From Glandiceps talaboti (taxonomy: Eukaryota; Hemichordata; Enteropneusta; Spengelidae): DNA of 30,000 nucleotides. This document shows positions 13,301 through 26,800 of the stretch, piece by piece. A program made the translations under genes and the position numbers. The notes under the pieces are model-generated. The model was not told where the DNA came from, searched no databases, and saw only the letters and a program-made list of their open reading frames with translations. Every line of letters starts with the position of its first letter. Within the stretch, counting starts at the first letter, position 1. Where the stretch lies: positions 1,952,501 to 1,982,500 of the forward strand of contig NC_135565.1 in the NCBI RefSeq assembly GCF_964340395.1, read 5' to 3'.

Positions 13301-16300
13301 TGTGAGATATTAGAACTAAGATAATGCTGTGTGAGATATTAGGACTAAGATAATGCTATGTGAGATATTAGAACTAAGATAATGCTGTGTGAAATATTAG
13401 AACTAAGATAATGCTATGTGAGATATTAGAACTAAGATAATGCTATGTGAGATATTAGGACTAAGATATTGCTGTGTGAGATATTAGAACTAAGATAATG
13501 CTATGTGAGATATTAGGACTAAGATAATGCTATGTGAGATATTAGAACTAAGATAATGCTATGTGAGATATTAGAACTAAGATATTGCTATGTGAGATAT
13601 TAGAACTAAGATAATGCTATGTGAGATATTAGAACTAAGATAATGCTATGTGAGATATTAGAACTAAGATATTGCTATGTGAGATATTAGAACTAAGATA
13701 ATGCTATGTGAGATATTAGAACTAAGATAATGCTGTGTGAGATATTAGGACTAAGATATTGCTATGTGAGATATTAGAACTAAGATAATGCTATGTGAGA
13801 TATTAGAACTAAGATATTGCTGTGTGAGATATTAGAACTAAGATAATGCTATGTGAGATATTAGGACTAAGATATTGCTATGTGAGATATTAGAACTAAG
13901 ATATTGCTGTGTGAGATATTAGGACTAAGATAATGCTATGTGAGATATTAGGACTAAGATAATGCTGTGTGAGATATTAGGACTGAGATAATGCTATGTG
14001 AGATATTAGGACTAAGATATTGCTGTGTGAGATATTAGGACTAAGATATTGCTGTGTGAGATATTAGGACTAAGATATTGCTATGTGAGATATTAGAACT
14101 AAGATATTGCTGTGTGAGATATTAGGACTAAGATAATGCTATGTGAGATATTAGGACTAAGATAATGCTATGTGAGATATTAGGACTAAGATAATGCTAT
14201 GTGAAATATTAGGACTAAGATATTGCTATGTGAGATATTAGGACTGAGATTCAATGCCATCCTTTGACTGAAGGTACTCCATTGCATAGCAACAATTCAA
14301 ATTCAATGTCGTCCCTTGACTTAAGGTACTCCATTGCATAGCAACAATTCAAATTCAATGTCGTCCTTTGACTGAAGGTACTCCATTGCATAGCAACAAT
14401 TCAAATTCAATGTCGTCCTTTGACTTAAGGTACTCCATTGCATAGCAACAATTCAAATTCAATGTCGTCCTTTGACTTAAGGTACTCCATTGCATAGCAA
14501 TGATTCAAATTCAATGCCGTCCTTTGACTGAAGGTACTCCATTGCATAGCAACAATTCAAATTCAATGCCGTCCTTTGACTGAAGGTACTCCATTGCATA
14601 GCAATGATTCAAATTCAATGTCGTCCTTTGACTGAAGGTACTCCATTGCATAGCAACAATTCAAATTCAATGCCGTCCTTTGACTGCAGGTACTCCATTG
14701 CATAGCAACAATTCAAATTCAATTATGCCGTCCTTTGACTGTAGGGTACTCCATTGCATAGCAATGATTCATACCCAGAAATCAGCTATTAAAGGGTAAC
14801 AACACTGAGTACTAACTAATATAATGTGCGTACTGACTTTTCTGTGCGTACTGACTTTTCTGTGTGTTCTAAATATTTATCCAAGATTTTATTAATCCCT
14901 AACAATGATGGTGAGATGTACTGGAATTGGTTCTCACAGTCAATTCTCTGCTGTGTGCCTGCATACATTCTAACCCATGCATCTTCTTTTCCCAAAATGG
15001 AATAGTCCTCTCAATCAAATTAGTTTGAATATTTCAATATATACAATGTAGGTTATGGAGAGGTATTCTGACGGGAAATATCTGACATGTCTGTAACTTT
15101 GCTTGTACCACTGCATAATGTTTTAAATATCACAGCTTATAGGCATATTTCATAGCAAGCTACCAATTCTATTTTGTTTGTTTATGTGTTAGCCATATTT
15201 TGCAATACTCTGCATGAACGTAGTGAACCTATTCTCACCTTGCTTCTTGTTGACCCATGCTTCCTGAAAAAAACAACAATCTATAAGCATTTGCTTTGCC
15301 TGTTTTACTGAACTATTAGAGGCTAGTAGTACCAACTTGATGTCATTACTTTATTTCTATATTGGTGTATTAAAAGTAAATGCATGACATTGTATTTTTT
15401 GTAAAGTGGTTGTATTTATAATTTATTCTCCTGCCCATAGGTCAAGCAAAGTTACGGACTCGTTTCTCAAGCCCGAGAAATGTCTATTACTATTAGAAAT
15501 GTTTGAATATTAAAGTTGCTAAAGAATATTAATACATAGAACTTTATGAGATTTGATTTTAAAGACTAAACATAACAATGGAAATGAAAAAAAAACAAAA
15601 AACTTCTTTTTCTATCCTCTGATTTTTTCTGTCTGAGATTGTATCTTGATAATTGGTGATGGTTATAGTGGACATACATGTAATGGTATCTACTTCTATC
15701 TATAGAATCATGTGTTATAGATGCAATTGTATCTAGTTGATTTATTGCCTTGAGAGTGAAACTCAGTCTGAACGTAGTAAATAACAACTATAAAGATATA
15801 TACAACTAAGATAGATGTAAAGGTTATGATTCTATTCACACGGCTTGTAGTGTAATGTATTGCAGTCAACATTTAATGACCTGTGTCTATCCCATAATGT
15901 AGTCATATTTGAATGTTTAATGACCTGTGTCTATCCCATAATGTAGTCATATTTGAATGTTTAATGACCTGTGTCTATCCCATAATGTAGTCATATTTGA
16001 CCATTTAATGACCTGTGTCTATCCCATAATGTAGTCATATTTGAACATTTAATGACCTGTGTCTATCCCATAATGTAGTCATATTTGAATGTTTAATGAC
16101 CTGTGTCTATCCCATAATGTAGTCAAATTTTAAAACTAATTAGTGTGTTAGGCTAAATAGACAAATAGATGAAAGAACTGATGGAACAGGAATATTTTCA
16201 CCAGAAGGGAAATAAATAATGTGGTCTAATATTAAATTAATTATCAGTATTAATTCTTAGTTTTCATGGCAATATTCTGATTAAATCTTGTAAATATTAG

Positions 16301-19300
16301 AAGCAATACTTGATGAGCCTGTAAACGAGTCATTTTAATATTTGAGAACCATATTGATTTATAAATCATCTTATTTTTTGGATTAATTTGCTCTTAGTAG
16401 AATGTTAACAGGTACTGTCAAAAAGGACATCAAAGTGAATTAGTATGTAGCAGTTGTAGAAGTTACCCAGATAACAGGAGTCATGGTATCCATAAATATG
16501 ACAGAACCCCATGACGTGTAATTTCTAGTTACCCAGATAACAGGAGTCACGGTAGCCATAAATATAACAGAACTCCATGACGTGTGATTTGTAGTTACCC
16601 AGATAACAGGAGTCACGGTAGCCATAAATATAACAGAACCCCATGATGTGTGATTTCTAGTTACGCAGATAACAGGAGTCACGGTATCCATAAATATGAC
16701 AGAACCCCATGACGTGTAATTTCTAGTTACCCAGATAAAAGGGGTCATGGTAGCCATAAATATGACAGAACCCCATGACGTGTAATTTCTAGTTACCCAG
16801 ATAACAGGAGTCACGGTAGCCATAAATATAACAGAACCCCATGACGTGTGATTTCTAGTTACCCAGATAAAAGGGGTCACGGTATCCATAAATATGACAG
16901 AACCCCATACCATGTGATTGCAAATATAGCATACACAGATATGCAGGGTATTTACAGTGGGGGTGGGGGGGGGGGGGGGGTGGGCGGTGGTAATTGCAGT
17001 GTTCTGTGTAGCTAGTGTACTATACTCAGCAGAAACACCCACACTGTATATGGTATGCATTTGACATGGGGTTGTTATTATTACATGTTTATCTAAAACA
17101 GAAACATTCCATTAAAAAAACATCTATATCACACAATTTCATGTACAAGGAGTGATCAAGCACTCATTTGCATATCATTTGCATGCAGGTATACAGTAAT
17201 TTTTCAATATCGCACTGCAGTGCAAATACCACTAAACTAGGGAGTATATGTGTGCACAGGTGCAAGTAATGACTACACTAGAAATACCACTAAACTAGGG
17301 AGTATATGTGTGCACAGGTGCAAGTAATGACTACAGTAGAAATACCACTAAACTAGGGAGTATATGTGTGCACAGGTGCAAGTAATGACTACACTAGAAA
17401 TACCACTAAACTAGGGAGTATATGTGTGCACAGGTGCAAGTAATGACTACAGTAGAAATACCACTAAACTAGGGAGTATATGTGTGCACAGGTGCAAGTA
17501 AAGGCCCAGTTACACGATGCAACTCATGAAGCAATTCGTCGCATGCGAACGAGGCTTGCAACTGCGACGGAGCACGTACACGAAGCGACTAGTTGCATGG
17601 TGAGTCTCAAGAGCTAACTGTTGCACATGCATAGATATATACAAGTTACAGGTCAGAGAGGTTGTCTTGTAGCGGCAGGAACTTGGCAGATATGCTATAA
17701 AATTGCTAAATTACCAATAAAATGACTGAAAATTTGTCTATTCAATTTGTAGTTCGTTTAGGATGATGTTGATCTTTCTGATGTCGCTACTTGCATTAAA
17801 GTTAGAAATAAAATTATGTTCAGCGGAGATCAAGCATTCATGGACATTGTATACTATTGATAAGTGGTAATCGTGGTGATAAATCAAAATTATATCAAAA
17901 ATACTTGCCGAAATAGAATATTTATACTAAAAACATGGCGCCCATAACATTGAACATCATTTGAGATGTAGGTATATGTCCAAGGTTATTACTTGCGACT
18001 CGACGAAGTGGTTACACGATGCAATTCATGAAGCAACTCAAGAAGCAACGAGTCACAAAAAAACCAACATGTCGGTTTCCTTGCGACGCACCTAGCCACG
18101 TCGCAAGACCCTGCGACGGAGCGCGTACATGATGCAATTCGTCGCATTGTGTGGTGCATTGCTTGTCGAGTTGCATCGTGTAACCGGGCCTTAATGACTA
18201 CTGTAGAAATACCACTAAACTAGGGAGTATATGTGTGCACAGGTGCAAGTAATCACTACAGTAGTGAATATTGAATGTTGATAAAGAAAAGCATGTAATA
18301 ACAAAATTGAGTCTAAGGGAGCTGTCATTACTAACGGCCTAGTAAGGTTGGAGGAATGGGGGGGGGGGGGGGGAGGTTTACTGTAAAATAAGAGAAATAC
18401 AATGTAGGAGCTGGGAATACTGAAACAGTTGTCACTTGTAATTGTGATCCACTATGGTATATAATAATCTGAAGAAAACTTTTAATACAACATTTATTTA
18501 CTGTCAAATTTTCTCTTAATGTAATAAATCAAATGATGTAGTAGAAATACTTCATGTTAGTACTTCATGTTAGTTCTTGTCTCTACTGTTTTTACACAGA
18601 TACATCCTCAGGGCCTTTTTCTGATAATACACAAACTGTTTCAATATAATGCCACTTCTAATTATTATCAAGGATTTTTAGCAGTACTGTATTTTTTAAA
18701 TCAATCGATCTTTCTCCTCCAGTCAAAATATATAACCACAACAAATTTCATTGTACAAATACATATGACAATAAAGTATTATTATTATTATTATTATTAA
18801 CATCCTAAAATAGAAAGAGTCTGTTCAATGTTGGGTGAATGATTGGAGAATCAAGTTTACGAATGAATTATCTTACACAAAATCTATAAAGCTTCTTTTA
18901 ATAGAATTTTCTTGTAATTAAAAACAACAACAGTTGAACTATGAGCATTGTGCAAGGCAGTAGTGTGTAAATTGTGTGTTAATTACCCAGCACTATATAT
19001 GGCACTCTAGCTTTCCAAAATATTCTCTGATTGGCTTGAGAAACATCTGAACTTTGACCACAGAAGACATAGGGCTTAAATAAAATGAAGACATTTGGCT
19101 ATAGATGATAAAAATGAAAGCTTGAGAAACACTGGGTGATGGAGCTTGGCCTATTTTTTCCCCACAGTGGTGCCAATACGTCTAAGAGTTTTGAAAAATG
19201 GAGACAGAGATTTCAGAAGAGCAATGAATGTAGTTGGACCAGACCTGACTAATGTAAGTACCAACAAGACAATTTGTATAATTGTAGTTGTAAGTTGTAC

Positions 19301-19341
19301 AGCATGCTAGTCCCCAATAGGGGCTTATATGTTGGGTTCCA

Positions 19342-19386
<45 letters not shown>

Positions 19387-22300
19387 GTGTTTATCCTCAT
19401 ATCTTTATGGCATACACCCACAGATTTCAACAAAACCTGGCACAAAGGGAACATACTATGTGAGACATATGCACATCTCTTTCTTTTGCGACCGAGTCAG
19501 TTATGGCCGAATGGTGGCCATATTTGTTGGCTGTGTGATTACTCTCATATATATGGCATGCACAAACTGATTTCAACCAAACCTGGCACAAGAATAACAT
19601 GCTTTGTGAGACATAAGAACATCACTTTGTTTTGTGACTGAATTAAATATGACTGAATGGTGGTCATATTTGTTGTTAAATTTCACAATGTGCATCATAA
19701 AATTGTATGTGTAATACCATAGACAGTCTCCCCTCCACTGTCTATGGTAATACATAGTGACTATTCAAGTGCCTACACCCATATTATCACATATGAACTT
19801 TCATTTAAGACATTGACCTCTGACCTTGAAAAGTCTTCTTCAAGGTCAAATAGCCAAATTTGGGTTTACTGATTTTATTACTTTAGATACAGACGTTACT
19901 GTTTTTATTACTTTAGATACAGACTTTACTATTTTTAGTACTTTAGATACAGACTTTACTATTTTTAGTACTTTAGATACAGACGTTACTATTTTTAGTA
20001 CTTTAGATACAGACTTTACTATTTTTAGTACTTTAGATACAGACGTTACTATTTTTAGTACTTTAGATACAGACGTTACTATTTTTAGTACTTTAGATAC
20101 AGACGTTACTATTTTTAGTACTTTAGATACAGACTTTACTATTTTTAGTACTTTAGATACAGACGTTACTATTTTTAGTACTTTAGATACAGACGTTACT
20201 ATTTTTAGTACTTTAGATACAGACTTTACTATTTTTAGTACTTTAGATACAGACGTTACTATTTTTAGTACTTTAGATACAGACGTTACTATTTTTAGTA
20301 CTTTAGATACTGACTTTACTATATTTAGTACTTTAGATACAGACGTTACTATTTTTAGTACTTTAGATACAGACGTTACTAGTTTTAGTACTTTAGATAC
20401 AGACTTTACTATATTTAGTACTTTAGATACAGACTTTACTATTTTTAGTACTTTAGATACAGATGTTACTATTTTTAGTACTTTAGATACAGACTTTACT
20501 ATATTTAGTACTTTAGATACAGACTTTACTATTTTTAGTACTTTAGATACAGACGTTACTATTTTTTATAGTACTTTTAATACTGACTTTACTATTTTTA
20601 GTACTTTAGATACAGACTTTACTATTTTTAGTACTTTAGATACAGACGTTACTATTTTTAGTACTTTAGATACAGACGTTACTATTTTTAGTACTTTAGA
20701 TACAGACGTTACTATTTTTAGTACTTTAGATACAGACGTTACTATTTTTAGTACTTTAGATACAGACTTTACTATTTTTAGTACTTTAGATACAGACGTT
20801 ACTATTTTTAGTACTTTAGATACAGACGTTACTATTTTTAGTACTTTAGATACAGACTTTACTATTTTTAGTACTTTAGATACAGACGTTACTATTTTTA
20901 GTACTTTAGATACAGACGTTACTATTTTTAGTACTTTAGATACAGACGTTACTATATTTAGTACTTTAGATACTGACTTTACTATATTTAGTACTTTAGA
21001 TACTGACTTTACTATATTTAGTACTTTAGATACAGACTTTACTATTTTTAGTACATTAGATACAGACGTTACTATTTTTAGTACTTTAGATACAGACGTT
21101 ACTATTTTTAGTACTTTAGATACAGACGTTACTATATTTAGTACTTTAGATACAGACTTTACTATATTTAGTACTTTAGATACAGACGTTACTATTTTTA
21201 GTACTTTAGATACAGACGTTACTATATTTAGTACTTTAGATACTGACTTTACTATATTTAGTACTTTAGATACAGACTTTACTATATTTATTACTTTAGA
21301 TACAGACTTTACTATTTTTAGTACTTTAGATACAGACGTTACTATTTTTAGTACTTTAGATACAGACGTTACTATTTTTAGTACTTTAGATACTGACTTT
21401 ACTATATTTAGTACTTTAGATACAGACGTTACTATTTTTAGTACTTTAGATACAGACGTTACTAGTTTTAGTACTTTAGATACAGACGTTACTAGTTTTA
21501 GTACTTTAGATACAGACTTTACTATTTTTAGTACTTTAGATACAGACGTTACTAGTTTTAGTACTTTAGATACAGACTTTACTATATTTAGTACTTTAGA
21601 TACAGACTTTACTATTTTTAGTACTTTAGATACAGACGTTACTATTTTTTATAGTACTTTTAATACTGACTTTACTATTTTTAGTACTTTAGATACAGAC
21701 TTTACTATTTTTAGTACTTTAGATACAGACTTTACTATTTTTAGTACTTTAGATACAGACGTTACTATTTTTAGTACTTTAGATACAGACGTTACTATTT
21801 TTTATAGTACTTTTAATACTGACTTTACTATTTTTAGTACTTTAGATACAGACTTTACTATTTTTAGTACTTTAGATACAGACGTTACTATTTTTAGTAC
21901 TTTTAATACTGACTTTACTATTTTTAGTACTTTAGATACAGACGTTACTATTTTTAGTACTTTTAATACTGACTTTACTATTTTTAGTACTTTAGATACA
22001 GACTTTACTATTTTTAGTACTTTAGATACAGACGTTACTGTTTTTAGTACTTTTAATACTGACTTTACTATTTTTAGTACTTTAGATACAGACTTTACTA
22101 TTTTTAGTACTTTTAATACTGACTTTACTATTTTTAGTACTTTAAATACTGACTTTACTATTTTTAGTACTTTTAATACTGACTTCAGTGTTTGTCTGCT
22201 ACTATGTAACAGATGATGAAAGATTTGAACAGGACAGCCATGAATGGAAAGCACCCTCATCGTCGAAGGAAAACACAGGACGGTGAGGAAGCTGAAGCAG

Positions 22301-23793
22301 AGGTAACAGAAGCTGAAGCTGGCAAAAAATTAGATTTACAGAAATTGGAAATGCAGCTGGTAAGTCTGTCACCAATATATAACAATAAGTGTTGTGACGT
22401 ATTTGTGATGATGAAATTAGGATAGGTCAGATAACTGTAACTAAACTTTTATACCATACATTTAACATAAGTGTGTTTTAGTCCAACATAATTGTAAAAT
22501 TTTACACCATATATTTAACATTGTGTTCATATTTCCTTAGTTTCTAGATCGATGTACTAGTCTGTTGAACTTACCGTTTGCTGCTAGGCGGGTTTTTGAT
22601 AAGGATGGCAAAGAACATTTCACATTAGCTGAACTAGAGAGAGATCAGAATGTCTACGTTTCATGTGGTGAACCATGGAATGATCCTAAACTCTCCAAGT
22701 CAGAACAACAACGGAGATTCTTATTGGCTAATCTTACATCTGATGTGCAACAAATGAAGCAATATTGTGCCCTGAGAAATCCAACAAGTAGGTCAAAGGT
22801 CATTCATCATAGTATTTGTGTAGCTTAATAATAGGAAAACACAAAGTTGTGAAAGTTGATATAGAGGAAAAATATTGATTATTTGTAGTGATGTATAAAG
22901 TATTTTAGTACATAAATGTGATCATTGTGTAAGAAAAGGTATATATTCAATATTTTTAGCTCCATTGTCAGTGACAGCTGAGCATAGCTGAATGGTTAGG
23001 GCCGTCGTCTTCCATCTTCAGTCTGTCAACTTTTTTATTTTCATCTTCTTCTCTAAAACCGACAGTCAGAATACTTTGATATTTGGTCTGCAAGTTGCTT
23101 GGGGGAGGCTTTTCAGATTTGTTCATGCCAAGTTGATCTGTGCCATTTTCAGGTTTTTTCTGCATTTTTGTCAGAAAATGATATTTTCAACTTCTTCTCA
23201 AATACTACTTGTCAGATTGCTTTGATATCTGGCATGTAGATACCCAGAGGGTATATGAAACCACTAACCACTTTATTACTTTGCTAAAACAAAACTGCAT
23301 AGTGAAGAGCTGAACAGTAGAACCACTTCTACATATGTTACAAAAAAAAAACCACTTAACACCTACTATCTATGCTTGATTATATGGCTTGCCTGATGCT
23401 CAGTTACAGCGCATACAATGTGCCCAAAACACAGCAGCTAGGATTGTTACACACACTAAATTGGACCACATTACCCCTGTTCTAAAGCAACTTCATTGGC
23501 TTCCAGTACCACTTCTTATTATGTTCAAATTTTTGCTCATCACTTACAAAGCTCTCAACGGACTCTCTCCTCAATATCTCAGGAACTTAATTACACCTTG
23601 TTCTTCACCACACACTCTTTGCTCATTGGATAAATGCCTTTTGCACACACCTAAATGGAATCTGGTTTCCTACGGTTGCCACTCCTTCTCTTCAGCAGCT
23701 CCTGTGATTTGGAACTCTCTACCCTTAGATATAAAAACCTCTCACAATGTCAACATTTTCAAAAGATACTTGAAAATAAAATTCATATCTTTC

Positions 23794-23846
<53 letters not shown>

Positions 23847-26800
23847 TCAGCGGATCATACTGCCACCTAGTGGTCAGTTGTAACTATGGAATTTCTCATT
23901 CTCATGAGGATCGTCAACCAAGACAGATCAAAAGGTCAATGCTAAAAACTTTGAACTGCTTGTATGTTATAACCAACCAATGTAATAATATAATAATAAT
24001 GAGTTGAGTTAGATGGAAATAAATTGTAAATTGTGCATGATGTATACACTACTATCTTTAATGTATAGACCTAGTAATGGAGGTGGAAGGGCAGCTACAA
24101 CCAAACTCAAGGATTATCATAGGGATGTGTTCCATGACCAGGGAAGAGAGGGATGTGTTGGAAAGAGACAAGGACAAGGAACCACCTAAAGAAGAGCCAC
24201 CAGAAGAACCAGAAGATCCAACAGGAGGTTTGAGGTAAATTTGGCATATAATAAGTAATAGAAGTATATTAAGAGAAGGAATGAAGTCAGTTTACAAAAT
24301 AATAAAACTGATAACACTAACTACATCTGTGCTATTATGAACAACTTGTTATGTAAGGATAACATTTACTGACTCTTAGTGTTAGTTATTATATCAGCTG
24401 TTCGGGTATACCTTTGGTAGTCCCTCACTGCAATGGTAGTCCCTCACTGCAATGGTAGTCCCTCACTGCAATGGTAGTCCCTCACTGCAATGGTAGTCCC
24501 TCACTGCAATGGTAGTCCCTAGCTACAATGGTAGTCCCTAGCTACAATGGTAGTCCCTCGCTGCAATGGTAGTCCCTAGCTACAATGGTAGTCCCTTACT
24601 GCAATGGTAGTCCCTCACTGCAATGGTAGTACCTAGCTACAATGGTAGTCCCTAGCTACAATGGTATTCCCTCACTGCAATGGTAGTCTCTCACTGCAAT
24701 GGTAGTACCTAGCTACAATGGTAGTCCCTCACTGCAATGGTATTCCCTCACTGCAATGGTAGTCCCTCACTCACTGCAATGGTAGTCCCTCACTGCAATG
24801 GTAGTCCCTAGCTACAATGGTAGTCCCTAGCTACAATGGTAGTCCCTCACTGCAATGGTAGTCTCTCACTGCAATGGTAGTCCCTCATTGCAATGGTAGT
24901 CCCTAGCTACAATGGTAGTCCCTCACTGCAATGGTAGTCTCTCACTGCAATGGTAGTCCCTCATTGCAATGGTAGTCCCTAGCTTCAATGGTAGTCCCTT
25001 ACTGCAATGGTAGTCCCTCATTGCAATGGTTATGTGTCCACTAAATCTGGAATGCTAAAAATAAATGAATTATTGATTGCTATAAACTTTGTAGAGAATG
25101 TATTGATTGTTGTTGCATGGTATTTGTAATGTCTATTAATGTGTTGTGTTCTATTGTTTGTAGTGAATCAGCTGATACCAACTTCTCAAGGTGTGAAGTA
25201 ACTTTCTCTCTCATTTTAGTCACAACTCAATCTTGTATACTTCCATCAGTTACATGTACTAGTCAGTCTGACAGTGTCTATCATTTCCATAAAGTACCTA
25301 CTGCAACAATTGGTAAACTCAGTGTTTAATGTACATCGTAATTATCAATCATTTACAAACCAACTCTAGGTTGTTTTTATCTTGTATACATAGTCAACTT
25401 TGATGACTCCTGTCACTCTTTGTATTCTGTGATTGAATAATGCAATGAACACATATATGTAGTCATTATTGTGGGCTACTTAATTGTAATATTCAGTAGT
25501 TTTCACATTTTAATAAATAATTAAAATGTCAGATCAGATTGACTAAAACCTCACCTAGAATGTAGCTACTGATTTGTTGTTGTATTTACATCCACCCATT
25601 TCACTCAATGAAATGTAAGGTTGTTTCATCTTTCAGAGCTGTTTTAGCTTATCCTGTGTCATCTCTGTTTGTATCATCTTTCAGAGCTGTTTTAACTTAT
25701 CCTGTGTTATCTCTGTTTGTATTCTGGCTTGCAAAAATGGTTTCTTGTAGAACTTGCTGTTTATTTGTGGCAATTATTTGTTTGTGGCAATATAGCTTAT
25801 TTGTTTGTGGCAATATAGCTTATTTGTTTGTGGCAATATAGCTTATTTGTTTGTGGCAATATAGCTTATTTGTTTGTGGCAATATAGCTTATTTATTTAT
25901 ACATATATCTATTGTTTTCTAGTCGTTATGCCAGGCCTATACTAGGCATAGTACACTCTAAGTATTAAATCACTCTTGGATTTAAAAAAAATATAATTGA
26001 CTCTTGATTAAAATTCATAAACTTTATATCATGATGAGAAAAATGTTACTGAAAGGGTACAATGGACTACAAAATACACCTGGCCAGGAAAATGATATAG
26101 CATTAACTATAATTCCTTCCAAACATAAGGGACAAATTTCTACCGACTTTATGTTATAAATGCAAAGTATAGCAGTGACCCTGCTAAGGATACTGACAAT
26201 GTATCAGATAGCAGTGACCCTGCTAAGGATACTGACAATGTATCAGATAGCAGTGACCCTGCTAAGGATACTGACAATGTATCAGATAGCAGTGACCCTG
26301 CTAAGGATACTGGCAATGTACCAGATAGCAGTGACCCTGCTAAGGATACTGACAATGTATCAGATAGCAGTGACCCTGCTAAGGATACTGGCAATGTATC
26401 AGATAGCAGTGACCCTGCTAAGGATACTGGCAATGTACCAGATAGCAGTGACCCTGCTAAGGATACTGGCAATGTACCAGATAGCAGTGACTCTGCTAAG
26501 GATACTGGCAATGTACCAGATAGCAGTGACCCTGCTAAGGATACTGGCAATGTACCAGATAGCAGTGACTCTGCTAAGGATACTGGCAATGTACCAGATA
26601 GCAGTGACCCTGCTAAAGATACTGACAATGTACCAGATAGCAGTGACCCTGCTAAGGATGGCTATGTACCAGATAGCAGTGACTCTGCTAAGGATACTGG
26701 CAATGTACCAGATAGCAGTGACTCTGCTAAGGACACTGGCAATGTACCAGATAGCAGTGACTCTGCTAAGGATACTGGCAATGTACCAGATAGCAGTGAC

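Noticed and set aside
16440-17060. 206-residue minus-strand frame
   Set aside because: It is a 66-bp tandem repeat read on the opposite strand, with a poly-G tract near its beginning; no domain.
18720-18800. Poly(A) site of the gene (AATAAA near 18769)
   Set aside because: The signal is followed by (TTA)n in the style of a retrotransposon tail, and the gene continues downstream with diagnostic DCX exons.
19826-22216. 796-residue open frame of 10-residue repeats
   Set aside because: It is a 30-bp minisatellite inside intron 7; the frame follows from the period, and the true exon 8 starts just after it in another frame.
22968-23225. Two overlapping short frames on opposite strands
   Set aside because: No domain, no start context, and the area looks like an old interspersed repeat.
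23855-23880. CTCF-like site (ctgccacctagtggtca), and a similar ctccctcttgtggt at about 1398
   Set aside because: Only a partial motif match; CTCF use in this organism is unknown and single short matches are weak evidence.
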